The notes below the pieces were generated by a model that saw only the letters and a program-made list of their open reading frames with translations, searched no databases and was not told where the DNA came from. From positions 64,559,086 through 64,623,085 of the forward strand of contig CM077668.1 in assembly GCA_039707655.1 (NCBI GenBank): 64,000 nt of DNA. The letters run 5' to 3'. Within the stretch, counting starts at the first letter, position 1. Each line of letters opens with the position of its first letter. A program made the position numbers and the translations under genes. The DNA comes from Elymus sibiricus. Lineage: Eukaryota; Streptophyta; Magnoliopsida; Poales; Poaceae. Positions 1 through 11,700 of this stretch are shown here, in pieces.

Positions 1-1
1 C

Positions 2-2460
2 CAGTGGAGAGCATTCAACACCGAATATCAATATTTCCTAGATGATGCAAGGAACATCGTGCTTGGCACGAGTACCTATGGCATGAATCCGTTTGGCAAC
101 TAGAACAGCAGCCATAGCAAATGGCCCGTCTTTGTATGGATGTACAACCTCCCCCCATGGAAGTGCATGAAGACAAAGTACATACACATGAGCATGCTGA
201 TTCAAGGGCCGAAACAACCAGGAAATAATATTAATCTGTATCTTGGGTTACTAAAAGAGGAGGTACACACATTATGGACAGCACCGGTCAAGACATGGGA
301 CGCCAGCAAAGGAGAGTATTTCGATATGAGAGCAGCGCTGATGACGACGGTGCACGACTATCTCGGTTACGGATATGTCGCAGGCCAGGTGTGCCATGGA
401 TATTGCGGATGCACCAGGTGCATGAATGATACAACATCTCAGCAGCTACCGAAAGATGGCGGGTCTGCGAAAATCGTGTACATGGGGCATCGAAGATGGC
501 TTGAGAAGGATGACCCTTGGAGAAACCGTGGAGATCTATTCAATGGTGAGGCTGAGCATCGAGGACCTCCATGTAAGAGGAGCGGCATCAAAATCGATGA
601 GTTGTTGAAAACCTGGGAAGAGCCGCTGCTGAAGGTATGGAAAACGAGGTATGTTTTCTGGGACTTGGAGTACTGGCCAAAACTCGACATGCCTCATAGC
701 CTTGATCAGATGCATATCACGAAGAATGTCCTCGAGAGCTTGCTTGGCACACTAATGAACATGCCGGATAAGACCAAGGATGGGCCAAAGGCAAGAAAAG
801 ACTTGGAATCTTTGAATATCAGGAAAGATCTCCACATGCCCCCTAAGAAGTCGGAGGAGGAGACGGAGGCGGAGGACAGGGGCAAAAAAGTCAACAAGAA
901 GGAAGAGCATTATTGCCCCCCCTCTTGCTTCACCTTAAGTCCGAAGGAGATCGCTCAATTCTTCAAGTGCCTTACCGGAATCAAAGTTAGTTCCGGTTAC
1001 TGTGGGAAGATAAGCAGATTTCTGGACACCAAGAAGAAAAGGTTCAACGGGATGAAGTCTCATGACTGTCACGTCATGATGATGCAGATACTCCCGGTTG
1101 CACTTAGAGGGATAATGGACAAGCACGTCCGTGACACGGTTATTGGTTTCTGCAACTTCTTCGACGTTATCTCTCGGAAGTCGATCAGTGTGAAGCAGCT
1201 CTGAAGGCAACAGGATGAGATCGTTGTCATACTAAATGAGTTTGAGATGTACTTCCCACCCGTGTTCTTTGACGTCATGGTCCATCTGTGTGTCCACATT
1301 GTGGATGACATCATCGACCTCGGGGCAACATTCCTGCACACCAAGATGCCCTTCGAGAGGTTGAATGGGGTCATCAAAGGATTCGTTCGTAACATGTCCC
1401 GTCCAAATGGAAACATTGTGCAGGGCTATCTGACACAAGAGTGCATCTCCTTCTGCGAGAATTTTCTAGGCGTCGGAGACCCTGTTGTTGGTTTACCCGT
1501 CAAGAAGCACCTTGGGAGGCTCGGAGGAGAAGGTCACAACAACGGTCAGAGGGAATTGCATGTGGACCACTCAGGTCGACGCAGCGACTTTGACAGAGCA
1601 AACTTAGTAGTGCTACATAACCTAGACGTCCTAGATCCTTTTGTGACACTGCACAAATACACCATCGCAAAGTACTACCGTGACCGGGGGCTGCGCAAGA
1701 TGGATGCCGAAGTTATTAGAGAGCACAACTCCACTTTCTTGCGTTGGTTCACAGAGCGAATTCTTGCTAATCCCCCGGAAGAGGGCTCTACGGACGGATT
1801 GCTCATATACGCCTTAGCACATGGCCCCGCGCCCAACCTCACGACCTATCAGGCATACGATATCTATGGATACCCGTTCTACACAGAGGCCAAAGATATA
1901 AACCGTGATTACCAGAACTCAGGGGTGACGATGGAATGCATGACCGGCGACGACGACGTAACTGAAAGATTCTACGGAAGGGTCGAAGAGATCTGGAAGC
2001 TTGACTACTCTGGACTGCACAATGCGATGATGTTCCGTGTCAGATGGGCTAAGGCCGTCCAAAGAGAAAACCGGTATTTCACTACCATGTCTATACCCAA
2101 CACCAAGAGCGCTACCGTAATGTCATCGCCAAAAATGAGCCATGGGTACACGCTAAGCACGTGACACAATGCTTCTTCATAACCGACCAGAGCAATCCTA
2201 GCCGTCTTGTCGTGAGGAGAGGCAAAAGGAGCATCGTCGGAATGGATGGAGTCACCAACGAGGAAGACTACGACCAGTACGGCGACCCGATAAGGGAAGA
2301 TGACGATGACGATGAAGCATACGTCAAAAGAAGAAGCAAGACTACAGTACCTAAGAAAGATCATACTCCATGGAAAAGGAAAAGTCACAACGAGGGGCTC
2401 AATTATTCAACAGCGAACAAGAAAGGAAAGAAGCTCACTCTGAAACGTCGTCGACGCTGA
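2..2460 (+). pseudogene. CACTA transposase (TNPD/Tnp2-like), 5'-truncated pseudogene
   Basis: The protein would bind and cut CACTA termini. The frame (frame 2) is open from base 2 with residues QWRAFNTEYQ and continues through PVFVWMYNLPPW and GYGYVAGQVCHGYCGCTRC, characteristic of the plant Tnp2 (transposase_21) family. Next comes MPHSLDQMHITKNVLESLLG, then a DUF4218-like block (FPPVFFDVMVHL, near 1250-1300). A DUF4216-like C-terminus (KLDYSGLHNAMMFRVRW, near 2000) ends in a basic tail at 2460. Breaks: an in-frame TAG at 101-103, a TGA at 1202-1204, and a frameshift between about 2090 and 2135 (frame 2 to frame 1, resuming as QCFFITDQSN). Both stops can be read as C-to-T changes of CAG and CGA. 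The N-terminal part lies outside the window. Family identity is confident; it is not functional. Confidence 0.85.
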
Positions 2461-2663
2461 GAAACCATCAGTGTGGGAGGAGACGTTCCCGTCGACTGCG
2501 AGGCCGGATCGGTCATCTTTCGGGGGAGAAAAAGAAAAAGAAAAAGGAGAAAGAAAATGAAAAGGAATAAAAAATAAAATGAAAAGAAAAAGAAAAGTAA
2601 ACAGAAAAGGAATGGAAAAATAATAAAAAGAAAAGGAAAAGAAAAAGGAAAAAAGAAAAAAAC

Positions 2664-2825
2664 TAGCTGTAGCGCGGGTCATACCGGACCACGCTACTGC
2701 TATGAGAATTTTAGAATAAAAAAAACAAAATGGAACAGTTAGCAGTAGCGCGGGGTACAGCCCCCGCGCTATAGCTAACTTAGCTATAGCATGGGGGATG
2801 AACCCCGCGCTACTGCTAATTTGAC
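2664..2825. repeat. AGTAGCGCGG / CTATAGC inverted and direct short repeats
   Basis: Variants of GCAGTAGCGCGGG and its complement CCCGCGCTACTGC alternate with TAGCTATAGC. Examples are at about 2666 (agctgtagcgcggg), 2741 (agcagtagcgcgggg), 2767 (cgcgctatagct) and 2804 (cgcgctactgct). Repeats of this kind are typical of Triticeae CACTA elements, where they are usually subterminal. Here they lie between the two genes. Confidence 0.7.
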
Positions 2826-3031
2826 TTAACCCCCGCGCTTCCCCATTCTCTCCTCGCCGTCGCAAGAGCTTCTCATCACCGTTGCCCGAGCCCCTGCCTC
2901 ACCGTCTACCTCACCGCCGCCGCCCGAGCCCGCCCTCGACCTCTCCGGCGCCGCCCGAGCCCGCCCTCGACCTCATCGCCGCGGCCCCATAAGCCTCTCC
3001 CCTCCCCTCTTCCCTCCTCTCCCCTGCCCTC

Positions 3032-3080
3032 CTCTCTCTCTCTCTCTCTCTCTCTGCTCTGTGCTCTCTCTCTCTCTCTC
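3032..3080. repeat. (CT)n microsatellite
   Basis: Two pure CT runs (3032-3055 and 3064-3080) are separated by gctctgtg. They lie in a C/T-rich tract that looks like a transcript leader. Confidence 0.9.
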
Positions 3081-3082
3081 AT

Positions 3083-3265
3083 ATGAACCCTAGGAGGCAA
3101 AATGATGAACCCTAGATTATGATGTATGTATGTATGTGTGTATATATGAACTCTAGGCAGAAATCTAGGCAGAATTATGAACCCTAGATTATGATGTATG
3201 TATATTTGTACATATATATGAACCCTAGGCTAGATTTTGATGTATATGAACCCTAGGCAGATTTC
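3083..3265. repeat. Diverged tandem repeats built on ATGAACCCTAG + TGATGTATGTAT
   Basis: The motif atgaaccctag (one copy atgaactctag) recurs at about 3084, 3104, 3147, 3177, 3219 and 3247, several times followed by attatgatgtatgtat. Unit length is irregular (roughly 20-45 bp). It is AT-rich and non-coding. Confidence 0.7.
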
Positions 3266-3701
3266 AAAGTGTTAATTGCTAATGTGGAGTTGATGTTCTT
3301 GAATTTGACAGAATGTGATCTATGCATTTCTTTTCGAAAAAATAGACTAAAGAAAAATCTGATCAGCACTTGTTGTTAGTATGAGATGGGCACTTATTGC
3401 TAGGGTTAGAAGATATATATGCTCATGTGGTGCAGGGTAGATCACCGACTAGCCGCTCGACGACGCCCACAAGATCACCGACGACACCCGCATCCTCGAC
3501 AGCCATCTAGTGAGTAAAGTTTTTTCCCCTAAATGCAAGCTTGGGGATCATAAGAGTGATCGGAGTCGACCCACTTGGACTCCCGTATATGTATATGTAT
3601 ATGATGTAGTCCTGATCAATTGGACTTGTGTTGTGTGGTTCGATTGTGCCCAAGTGGCCTATGTTTGGCCTTTTCTTGTTTGCAGGGCAAATGATCCGAG
3701 T

Positions 3702-3897
3702 GGCCTATGTTTTGCTAGAATGTTGATTCATTTCCGTTCCGGCAAATTTTAGGCGCTCCATATGTCCACTTTTTAGCAAAGGTCATGCCGAAATTTTCCG
3801 TGAATTTTGGCATCACTTGTGCTAGAAAGTAGGACATATCGAGTGCCCGGGATTTGTCGAAACTGGAATGAATCAACATTCCGGCAAAACATAGGCC
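3702..3897. repeat. Long imperfect foldback (hairpin) inside CACTA
   Basis: Bases 3702-3798 pair with the reverse complement of 3897-3800 along their whole length at roughly 80 percent by eye. Matching blocks include ggcctatgttttgc, gaatgttgattcatt, atatgtcc and gccaaaatt/gccgaaatt. Each arm is about 97 bp with almost no loop, just upstream of the second CACTA gene. If transcribed it would form one long hairpin RNA. Confidence 0.8.
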
Positions 3898-3963
3898 TTT
3901 TTTTATGTCATTATTCATTTTATTAGGTCAAGATTTAAATGAGCATATTGAACCGTAGGAAAC

Positions 3964-6428
3964 ATGGCGCACAACGACGAAGTCGGGGGTTCTGATCACG
4001 CCGCCGCCATCTTAGAGAATGCACACGCTTACTTTGACTTTCTGGCTAGTCAGCAAGAAGAAGGGTTGCAGGCCCCCATTCTCATAATGGAGGGTGGTAG
4101 TGCCACCGACCCCGACACCGACACCGGCATCGGCACCAATGGCACTGACACTGGCGCCGAGACCGGCACGGATGGTGGCAACCAGACCATGGAAGCTGGT
4201 ACCGGTGAAGCCGCTAAACAAAAGAAGAAGAAGAGGGCACGATGCCCAGACCAGCTCGCACCAAAAGACTGGTGGTCACGGAGGTGCACCCCGGCGAATT
4301 CGAGCCAATAGCGCCGGAGGAAGTGCGCAAGTGCTACGGCAACCAAATAGGATGCATCAAGCTTAAGTCATACGCTCTTGGAGCACCTCCTCCTACGGGA
4401 AACCGCCGGCATCAATGACTCGGACTTAAGGCATATACCACAAATGGAGCACCTCCTCCTAACGAAGTTGCACCAGAGATTCCAGGTCCCCAGCCGGGAT
4501 GACACCAAAGTTCCGTGGGAAGATGATGCCATGGTCAAGATAAACAACAAAGCCATGGGCAAGTTCAGCAATGCATTGGCCGCCTGGAAAGTCCGGGTGA
4601 AATGAGCGATTGAAAAGAAAGAACCCTACTCCGAGATTCTTGCGGACAATCCGACACTTACGGAACTGGAGTACGAAAAATTCAAGAAGGCTTGCGTTGC
4701 CGAAGAAACCAAGCTTAAGTCAGAGAAAATGAAGGGGCTTCAGGAAAGGAACACGGGGAACCACCACCTCGGAAGCCATGGTTACACAGGTAAGAGGCCC
4801 ATATAGGCTAAGGAGGACGTGGAACGTGAAAGTCAGGGGTTCCCAGACCCCTTGGTGCAGTTCACCGACCAGTAGGAGCATGACTTCATCAGGGCCCGGT
4901 ACAAGTGGGAAAAGGTGAAAAAGGTTTGGTACACGGACACGCCCACGAGGGAATTCATGAGACTACTGGTAATTATTATTTTACCACCTTATATTAGCTT
5001 CTGTTCAAGTCGACTACACGTTCTAGTAACATTTGTAAATGGTTCATGTTCCTTTTGCAGAGAGAGCAACACAAGCTTGCGGCCGAAAGCGACTCGTCGT
5101 CTCAGCCGTCGACTAGGCCCAAGTGGGACACCCCTTTCAACCTGGCCATGAACACACTGAAGAGCCTCCCGATGGACAAGCGGCCGCAGTATGGACATGT
5201 GCACGCCGCTGGAGATGGCGCCATGTGGAAGTACTACTACCACAAGGACGCGGAGGCCAAAAGGCAGAGAAGGAAGTTTAGTCAAGTGACCATCGACAAG
5301 AAGGTGGTGCTTGCGGTCAAGAAAAAAACATCTGAGACCAAAGAAGCGACCAAAGCTGAGTTGGTCCGTGAGGCAGTCCAGGCAGCGATAGCTGCCAGCA
5401 GAAGTGATTTTGCGGCTACGGTTACTACCTTGATTTCGGCTGTTGTCGACTGGATGAGGCAAAATCCAGACAAAACGGCAAAAGACCTTCCCATTCCCAG
5501 CTTCGTCGGGAGCAAGTCGGTGAACATCACACCAGCACCTGCTCCCGCAACCGCACCTGCTCCCGCACCCAGTCATAGCAGCCCGTCCTCCGTCTCTGGC
5601 ATGCTCGGCGGGGCTTCGACTTTGGCTGAGCTCGACGACCTCACGGTAATTACGCGTCGCACCCTCTTCAACATATCTATAATCTTCCATTTCCGTTGCC
5701 TTAGGATGTCTGATGCCGCAGACATGTCTTCGCAGGCCGACGAAACCCCGTGCACCGTATTGTACATCATCAACGGCCAGAAGGTGGACGTGGGATAGGC
5801 AACGATACTGAAGCCCAAGGAATGCTCATTCCACGGCCAGTCGATGCCCGTTCGCACCTTTAGGGTTTGCTTGGCGAGTGTCAAAGCGGGCCACGAGGGT
5901 TTGGCTCCTCCTATACAACTCGGGGGAGAGGACGACAAGACCCCGACGCGGCTTGGCGAATGCAAGAGTGGTATGCTGCTGTGGCCGAAGAGTCTTCTTC
6001 GTGTGAAGGCGGCCGGGAGCACACCAGCGACAACACCACAACAAGGTATGAACGCCACCCCACCTATGCAATTACCACCGCCTGTCGTGCCAGGTGTGAG
6101 CGGACGATGCGAGGAAGGGGGTCCAATAGTGGCTGATGATATCACCCCCGCGGAAGAAGCAATGGATGATGACATGCAGGAGGATGACCCTCTACGGTGG
6201 CTCAATACCGGCTACGACGACGGAGGAATAATGAGTTAGCAGCCATATGACTCAGGCTATGAGCGTGGAGATGAGGATATGCCTTATGTGCCGGAGCAGG
6301 AACATCCTAGGGTTGATTACAAGAAGTCTCTCTTCATGCAATCCTCGCAGGACACGCCTCCAGATGCCGCCTTAGCCCAGCGAGGGTCGTGCAATGCTGA
6401 GCCTGACAACACTGGGGGCGGTGGTCAG
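3964..6428 (+). pseudogene. Second CACTA gene (Transposase_24 / TNPA-like), pseudogene with two introns
   Basis: In CACTA elements the second gene encodes a DNA-binding accessory protein. The start ATG at 3964 (MAHNDEVGG) leads into an acidic T/D/G-rich stretch, then a frameshift near 4262 into TEVHPGEFEPIAPEEVRKCY. The family core follows: VPSRDDTKVPWEDDAMVKIN (about 4480-4540), FIRARYKW, then after an intron KWDTPFNLAMNTL and MWKYYYHKDAEAKRQ. Putative introns are 4969-5060 (gt..ttttgcag) and 5646-5735 (gt..cttcgcag); both keep the downstream frame open. Stops: TGA 4603, TAG 4804, TAG 4873, TAG 5796 and TAG 6237, all explicable as C-to-T or G-to-A changes. The C-terminus (AEPDNTGGGGQ) runs straight into LTR element A at 6429. 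Exact exon structure is inferred. Confidence 0.75.
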
Positions 6429-6995
6429 TGATATGTCTCCAACGTATCTATAATTTATGAAGTATTCATGCCATATTTATATGAGTTTTATATGGTTTTG
6501 GTGCACTTTTATATGATTTTCATGGACTAACGTATTAACCTAGTGCCCAGTGCCACTTGTTTTTTTTTTGCATGTTTTTGGTTTTCCAGAAAATCCATAC
6601 CAAACAAAGTCCAAATGCAACAAAAATTTACGCTGATTTTTTATGGAAAATAAGAGACCTACGAAGCTTAGGGAGGGAACTAGAAGAGGTCTAGGGGAGT
6701 CACAAGCTCACCTGGTGCACCCCCCCTAGGGACGCGCCACCTGAGCTTGTGGGTCCCTCAGGACTCCCCTTGGCGTGAATCCAACGCTGAAAAATCCTAT
6801 AAATCCCAAAACCCCTAAAAGTTAACCTAGATGAGTTTTTCTGCCGACGCAAGCCTCTGTCCCGAAGCGATCTCAATCAGAGCCCTGTTTCGGCACCCTG
6901 CCGGAGTGGGGAAGCCATCACCGGAGGCCATCTTCATCATCCCCGCTGCTTCCATGATGAGGCGGGAGTAGTCCACCCTCGGGGCTGAGGGTATG
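6429..6995 (+). repeat. Element A 5' LTR, first part
   Basis: Matches 40315-40884 almost base for base, including the run aagtattcatgcc and the ending gggctgagggtatg. A TATAAAT box lies at 6798-6804 (cctataaatccc), with its counterpart at 40685-40691. The LTR breaks at 6995, where copia element B enters, and resumes at 34982. Confidence 0.9.
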
Positions 6996-7792
6996 TGTAG
7001 GGGAATGCGACAGAAAACAAAAAATTCCAACCTAGGCACCAGCCCAGGATCACTATGGAGATCGCGTACAAGGTTTTTGATCTGATCGTTACCGACTCAT
7101 AGCGCAGCGGAAGTAGAGTCGATGTAGATCGTCGGTGCAGATCCCCGCACCGATGTAGATTGTCGGTGCAGCGGAACCATGAGGATGTACTCCGTTGTCT
7201 GCTCCTCGGACAGTCCCTCGCACAGCGCTTCGGGAAGCGGTCGGACAGTCCCTCGGACGGTGTAACCGACAGCCCGCCGGGAGGACCCTCGAAACTCGGA
7301 CGGTCACTCGAACAGCCCTTCGGGAGGACACTCGAACAGCCCCTCAGGCAAAAAGATCAAACCTACGACCTCTCTACGGGGTTGCACACATACGGTATCA
7401 TCTATCCGGCAGGGCTTCGCCGTCCAGAACTAGTTCCCACCAAAACCCAGACAGCCTTTCGGCTCTACGAAACTATTTCGTGGGAGGGAGAGAAGAAAGC
7501 CAGATCATGCATGGCATTTGTGAGAGAGTTGGAGTGAGTTGGAGAGCTCCTCTCCTCCTCCTTATATAGCGGTGGAAGGGGTGGGGGCCTGAAATTCAGC
7601 CCACAAAACATGCACCCACCAAACAAGGAAAACATGTTCCCACCAAACATGGAGAAAACATGTTCCCTTGTCCATGGTGCCCCAACATGGGGCCCCACCA
7701 CCTCCCAACACTTTCCACCATTTGTGGGGGCTGCCCCCCACCATGCCCCCCCCCCCCCAACACCTTTGTCCAGCCACAAGGGCTTGCCCCCC
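6996..7792 (-). repeat. Element B 3' LTR, first part
   Basis: Aligns with the start of the B 5' LTR at 32947-33740. It contains cagcccttcgggaggac-type tandem repeats (about 7206-7350) and a minus-strand TATATAAG box at 7561-7568. A short local duplication (tgtagatYgtcggtgcag) occurs near 7122-7170. It ends in a poly-C tract where the Tat gypsy element inserted. Confidence 0.85.
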
Positions 7793-8651
7793 TGTCGGTG
7801 TATAAAACATGGGTATTTTATACCGTGACTTATGCACAGACAGTAGCAGCCTCCTTGCCGGCCAAGGCCTTGCCGGGAACTGCCAAGACCAAGACTCCAA
7901 GTCCAGCCGAAGAAGCTACCAGGGAGAAGCTCGAGGCTCGACACTCAACTAGTACCAAAGATGAAGACATTCCTTGCCGGCAAGCCTAAACCGGCAAGGT
8001 GAAGACCCGGCAAGCTCCATGCCGGCAAGCTTATGCCAGCCCTCCAGCGCTCCACCTCACCGCACAGGTGTTCGCCAACAGGCGAGGTGTCGACCGCGCA
8101 GGGTGGTTGGTGAGGCTTGTCGGACACGTGTCAGCATGCTGGTACAAGATTTGCATCTAAAGACACCCGTCCAGGAGGCGTGTCAAGATAATGCGAGGTA
8201 GCTGGGCAAGCGGTGCAGAAACCTTGCCGGGACTACCTCTCCGCACGACACCTAAACGTTGCATTTAATGCCTTTGTCCTAAACTGGCAGAGTTAGGTAT
8301 GATAGCACTGTTTGCTATCTAGTCATGTTAATTACTGTTTTGCCACTGTGGTAACCCCTTGAACTATAAAAGGAGGGCCAGGGCAACAGTTTAGAGTATT
8401 CGGATCCCTTTTCAAACACAAGCACCTCTCTGTGTAGCTGCTCTCTCCGCGCCTTGCCGGGAGAAGTGCTCCTTGTACTGTGCTTCCACACCACTAATAC
8501 ACCAAAAGCAGGAGTAGGGTTTTACGCTTCTCAGCGGCCCGAACCTGGGTAAAATCCCTCGCGTTCCATTGTTCATGCTCTTTGTGCACGTCGATCTTCC
8601 CCGCCTAACCTCAAGGGGCTGCATGGCCCCATAGATGGTCGTACCACGACA
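7793..8651 (+). repeat. Tat gypsy 5' LTR (859 bp)
   Basis: Starts TGTCGGTG and ends CGACA. A TATAAAAGG promoter box lies at 8365-8373 (gaactataaaaggagg). It is rich in the short word TTGCCGG/CCGGCAA, which recurs across the whole element. Confidence 0.92.
8365..8373 (+). promoter_or_regulatory. TATA box in Tat gypsy 5' LTR
   Basis: TATAAAAGG about 285 bp before the LTR end; the 3' LTR has the same box at 17107-17115. Assigned by sequence only. Confidence 0.6.
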
Positions 8652-8655
8652 TCTT

Positions 8656-8673
8656 TGGCACGCCAGGTAGGGG
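8656..8673 (+). other. Primer-binding site of Tat gypsy element
   Basis: TGGCACGCCAGGTAGGGG lies 4 bp after the LTR end. Sites of the form TGGCGCGCCAGGTAGGGG are common in grass gypsy elements. The priming tRNA was not determined. Confidence 0.65.
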
Positions 8674-8763
8674 TGAGAGTGGCGTTTGTCCGAACCTTGA
8701 TCAGCGGACCACGCATCTTCTTCATCTTCATCATCAACTTCATCACCATCCTCCTCGTCATCG

Positions 8764-11700
8764 ATGGCGCCCAAGAAGAAGGGCATCACGATGACGACCA
8801 CCTCGCACGCGTCCGCAGGCGGCGCGGGCGGGGCAGCCAATGCGGGCGGCGCGGGTGCTGCGGTCGGCACGACTAGCGCGGGCGGCGCGGTCGTTACGCC
8901 CACCGCGGCCGACGCAAGGGACGAGCACGACGGAGCCGGTCGACCTCCTCGGTCCTCTGGCGAACAGAACCGCGACGGCGCAGGCAGAGCGGACGGGCGC
9001 CTTCCTCCTCCTCCTCGCCGCGACGACGAACGCAGCCGCCGGAGCGGCAACGCCCGGGCTGGTGTGAGCCGAGACCCCGCTGCGGCGACGTCCAAGGACA
9101 CTGCTTCAGGACAGACGCCGCGCCCCTCACACAATGGGCGCGGTACGACCCCAAGCGGCGCCAACCACTCCGGGCAGCGGCGACCTCACGGCAAGACACC
9201 TGTGGACCAAATCCCAGATCCTCAGGCACCGCCTCCGCCACGGCGACTCGCTGCTAATCATTTGTCGTAGCAGCAGAACTGCAATGGCGCTCCTACTAGC
9301 TCTGCCAGGAGTAGAGCGACGTCGCGCTCTTTGCTCCCGGCCATGCCAGCCACAGCGGCAGAAGCAATGGCGCGAGCTCAGATGCTGCTAAACGTCCCTC
9401 CGGTAGCAGCGAAGATGGACGAGTGGAGAGCCACGATCCAGAGCTTGATTGGATTTGCCAAAGCCAGTAAATCACAGCAAGCGGAACCCCCACGGCGTCC
9501 GCAATCGGCGCCGGCATCTCCAGCTAGTGGCCACGCTGACGGAACTACACTAACGGTGCAGTCGCCGCCGCGGCAACAGCTTCAACAGCAGCAACGCCAA
9601 CAGCCACGAAAAGCCCAACAGTATTTTGGACCCGACGAGATGTCGATCGCGTCTTCGGATCCACGAGCGCGGCGAGATCAGCGGCAAGTGCTGCAAGACA
9701 GGCGGGCTGAAGACGCCTTCACCACCACCGAACAGCGCCGCGAGGCGCGCCGTCAATCCGATGCGCGTAACGGCCCCGTTGCTGATGAGCCTCCGCCAGG
9801 GCTTGGCGGATACCTACCTTACGAGGTTGGGTGTCCTGCCTTCACTCGTGAGCTGCGACAAGTCCGGTGGTCGTCCGTTCGAGCCTTCAAGCCAGAAGTG
9901 CCGGAAAAATACGATGGCAAGCTGAACCCGGCAGAGTTTCTGGGCATCTATACGATTGCCGTACAAGCTGCCGGAGGAACAGATGAGAAAATCCTTGCCA
10001 ACTACTTTCCGTTGGCACTGAAACGCAACGTGAGGTCTTGGCTAATGAACTTGCCGGAGAACTCCATCTCTTCGTGGTCAGACCTCTGCAACGAGTTCGT
10101 TGGTGCCTTTACCGGAGGCCACAAGACTCCAGGACAGCCCAACGATCTGCAGGTGATCCCGCAAAGAGACGGTGAAACCTTGCGCAAGTACATCCAGAGA
10201 TTCAGCCGTGTGCACCGCAACATTCCAGATGTGGACCCCGCAGCCGTGATTGCCGCCTTTCACACGAATGTGCGCAATCGGAGGATGCGGGAGAAAATGA
10301 ACGTCATGTTGCCCAAGACTGTCAACGAGCTCTACACGCTGGCGGATAAGTGTGCACGTGCCGAGGAAGGAAGAAGGCTTCCCGGGGAGGACGCTGGCGC
10401 CGAAGTAGATTCTGAGGACGATGATGCTGCCACCCCGGGGAAGAAGGGCGGAAAGCGCAACAGGAAGCGCAAAGGGAAAACTGTTATGGCCATCAAAGGT
10501 TCCGACAACTCTGAGCCCGCCAAGAAAGCCAAAACAGAGAGTCCCGGCAAGGAGGCAGCTGCATGCGCCGCTTGTCGGGAGGCGGCGGTAAATGAGAAGG
10601 CCGGCAAGTCCGATGGGCCGTACTGCAAGATCCACCGCACCAAGGGCCATGATCTCCAAGAGTGCCGGCAAGTCGAGCACCTTGTTGAGAAGCAGAAGGC
10701 TGAATATGAGAAGCGCGACAAGGAAAAGGGTCAAGATGGTGCTGGTGGGTCCGGCAAGAAAGGCCGCGGTGGTCGAGGGGGGCGCCGCGGCAAGGCCAAG
10801 CAACAGAAGGAAAAGCCTGCTAGAGGCCGTGAAAAGAAAGAGGGAGATGATGGAAGTGAAGAAGAAGAGGATGACGATGAGACCAGCGAACAAGAATTCC
10901 AGAAGGCAACTGACGCCATGTACGTTGACGGAGGAGCATCTTTGCATTCATCCCACCGCCAACTTAAACAGTGGGCTCGTGAAGTTAACGCGGCAGAGCC
11001 GGCAATGGGCTCTCAAAAACCACTCAAATGGTCACACACACCTATCATCTTTGATGCTGAGGACCACCCTGATCGCATAACTGCGGTCAGGTGCTTGCCG
11101 TTGTTGGTCTCGCCAACAATTCGCAACCTCCAGGTAACAAAAATGTTAGTTGACGGTGGGGCCGGCCTGAACCTGATCTCTCCGGAAGTTATCAAGAGGC
11201 TACAGATCCCCGACGAGGAACTTGAGAGAACGGGCACGTTTCAGGGAGTGAACCTGGGAAGAAGCCAGCCCAAGGGAAAGATCACATTGCCGATGACGTT
11301 TGGCGGGGAACTGAATTACAGGACGGAAAAGCTTGTCTTTGATGTCGTCAAGATCCCCCTGCCGTATAATGGAATTCTTGGCCGCCCAGCCTTGGCAAAA
11401 TTCATGGTAGCGTCTCACTACGCTTATAACTCATTGAAGATGCCAGGGCCGATGGGTGTCATTTCCATCAACTCCGACAAGAAAGATGCAGTCATTTGCG
11501 TCGACAAGATGTACAGGGACGCGGTTGCAGCAGAGGCAGCCAAGGCGCCAGCTCCCGCCAAGAAGAAGGAAAAGAAGAACTTCGGCAAGACCTCTAGCAA
11601 GGATTCCGGGAAGCGCGCCTCTTCGGAGTGCTGCGCACCCGTTGAAGACTTGCCGGAATGCTCTGCCGGTAAGAGATCCAAGGCCACTGCACCGGCAACC

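Larger units (their letters stand above)
2461..3963 (+). other. CACTA spacer between the two transposon genes
   Basis: No convincing coding sequence. In order it holds an A/G-rich tract (about 2520-2665), GC-rich AGTAGCGCGG-type repeats, a CT microsatellite, diverged ATGAACCCTAG repeats and a long inverted repeat, each listed separately. Short open frames here are low-complexity shadows. It probably contains the 3' end of the transposase transcript and the promoter or leader of the second gene, but no specific promoter element can be picked out. Confidence 0.6.
1..6428 (+). mobile_element. CACTA (En/Spm) DNA transposon, decayed, left end outside window
   Basis: The two genes typical of a grass CACTA element lie in tandem on the plus strand: a TNPD-like transposase (2-2460) and a second gene with a plant Transposase_24-type region (3964-6428). 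Neither the left CACTA terminus nor the right one is visible. The left end lies before base 1. The right side is cut off by LTR element A at 6429, and no CACTA sequence resumes downstream in this window. The intergenic part carries AGTAGCGCGG-type repeats common in Triticeae CACTA elements. The element is the outermost, and so probably the oldest, layer of the nest. Confidence 0.85.

Noticed and set aside
2906..3100. Arg/Glu-rich ORF on the minus strand
   Set aside because: Translation of the CT microsatellite and flanking simple sequence.
4989..6205. Minus-strand ORFs of 233 and 210 codons over the second CACTA gene
   Set aside because: The plus strand carries the recognisable Transposase_24-type motifs with introns; the minus frames have no domain.
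1..6428. Search for complete CACTA termini and a 3-bp target duplication
   Set aside because: No CACTA...TAGTG pair could be assigned; the left end is outside the window and the right end was cut off by element A and the later deletion.
7465..7989. Several overlapping ORFs rich in Pro, Gly and Trp around the C-rich tract, also near 33412-33919
   Set aside because: They occur in the LTRs of element B on both strands, are driven by C/G runs and differ between the two LTR copies.
10078..10947. 289-codon minus-strand ORF
   Set aside because: Exact complement of the Tat gag coding region; low-complexity L/F-rich translation typical of an antisense shadow.
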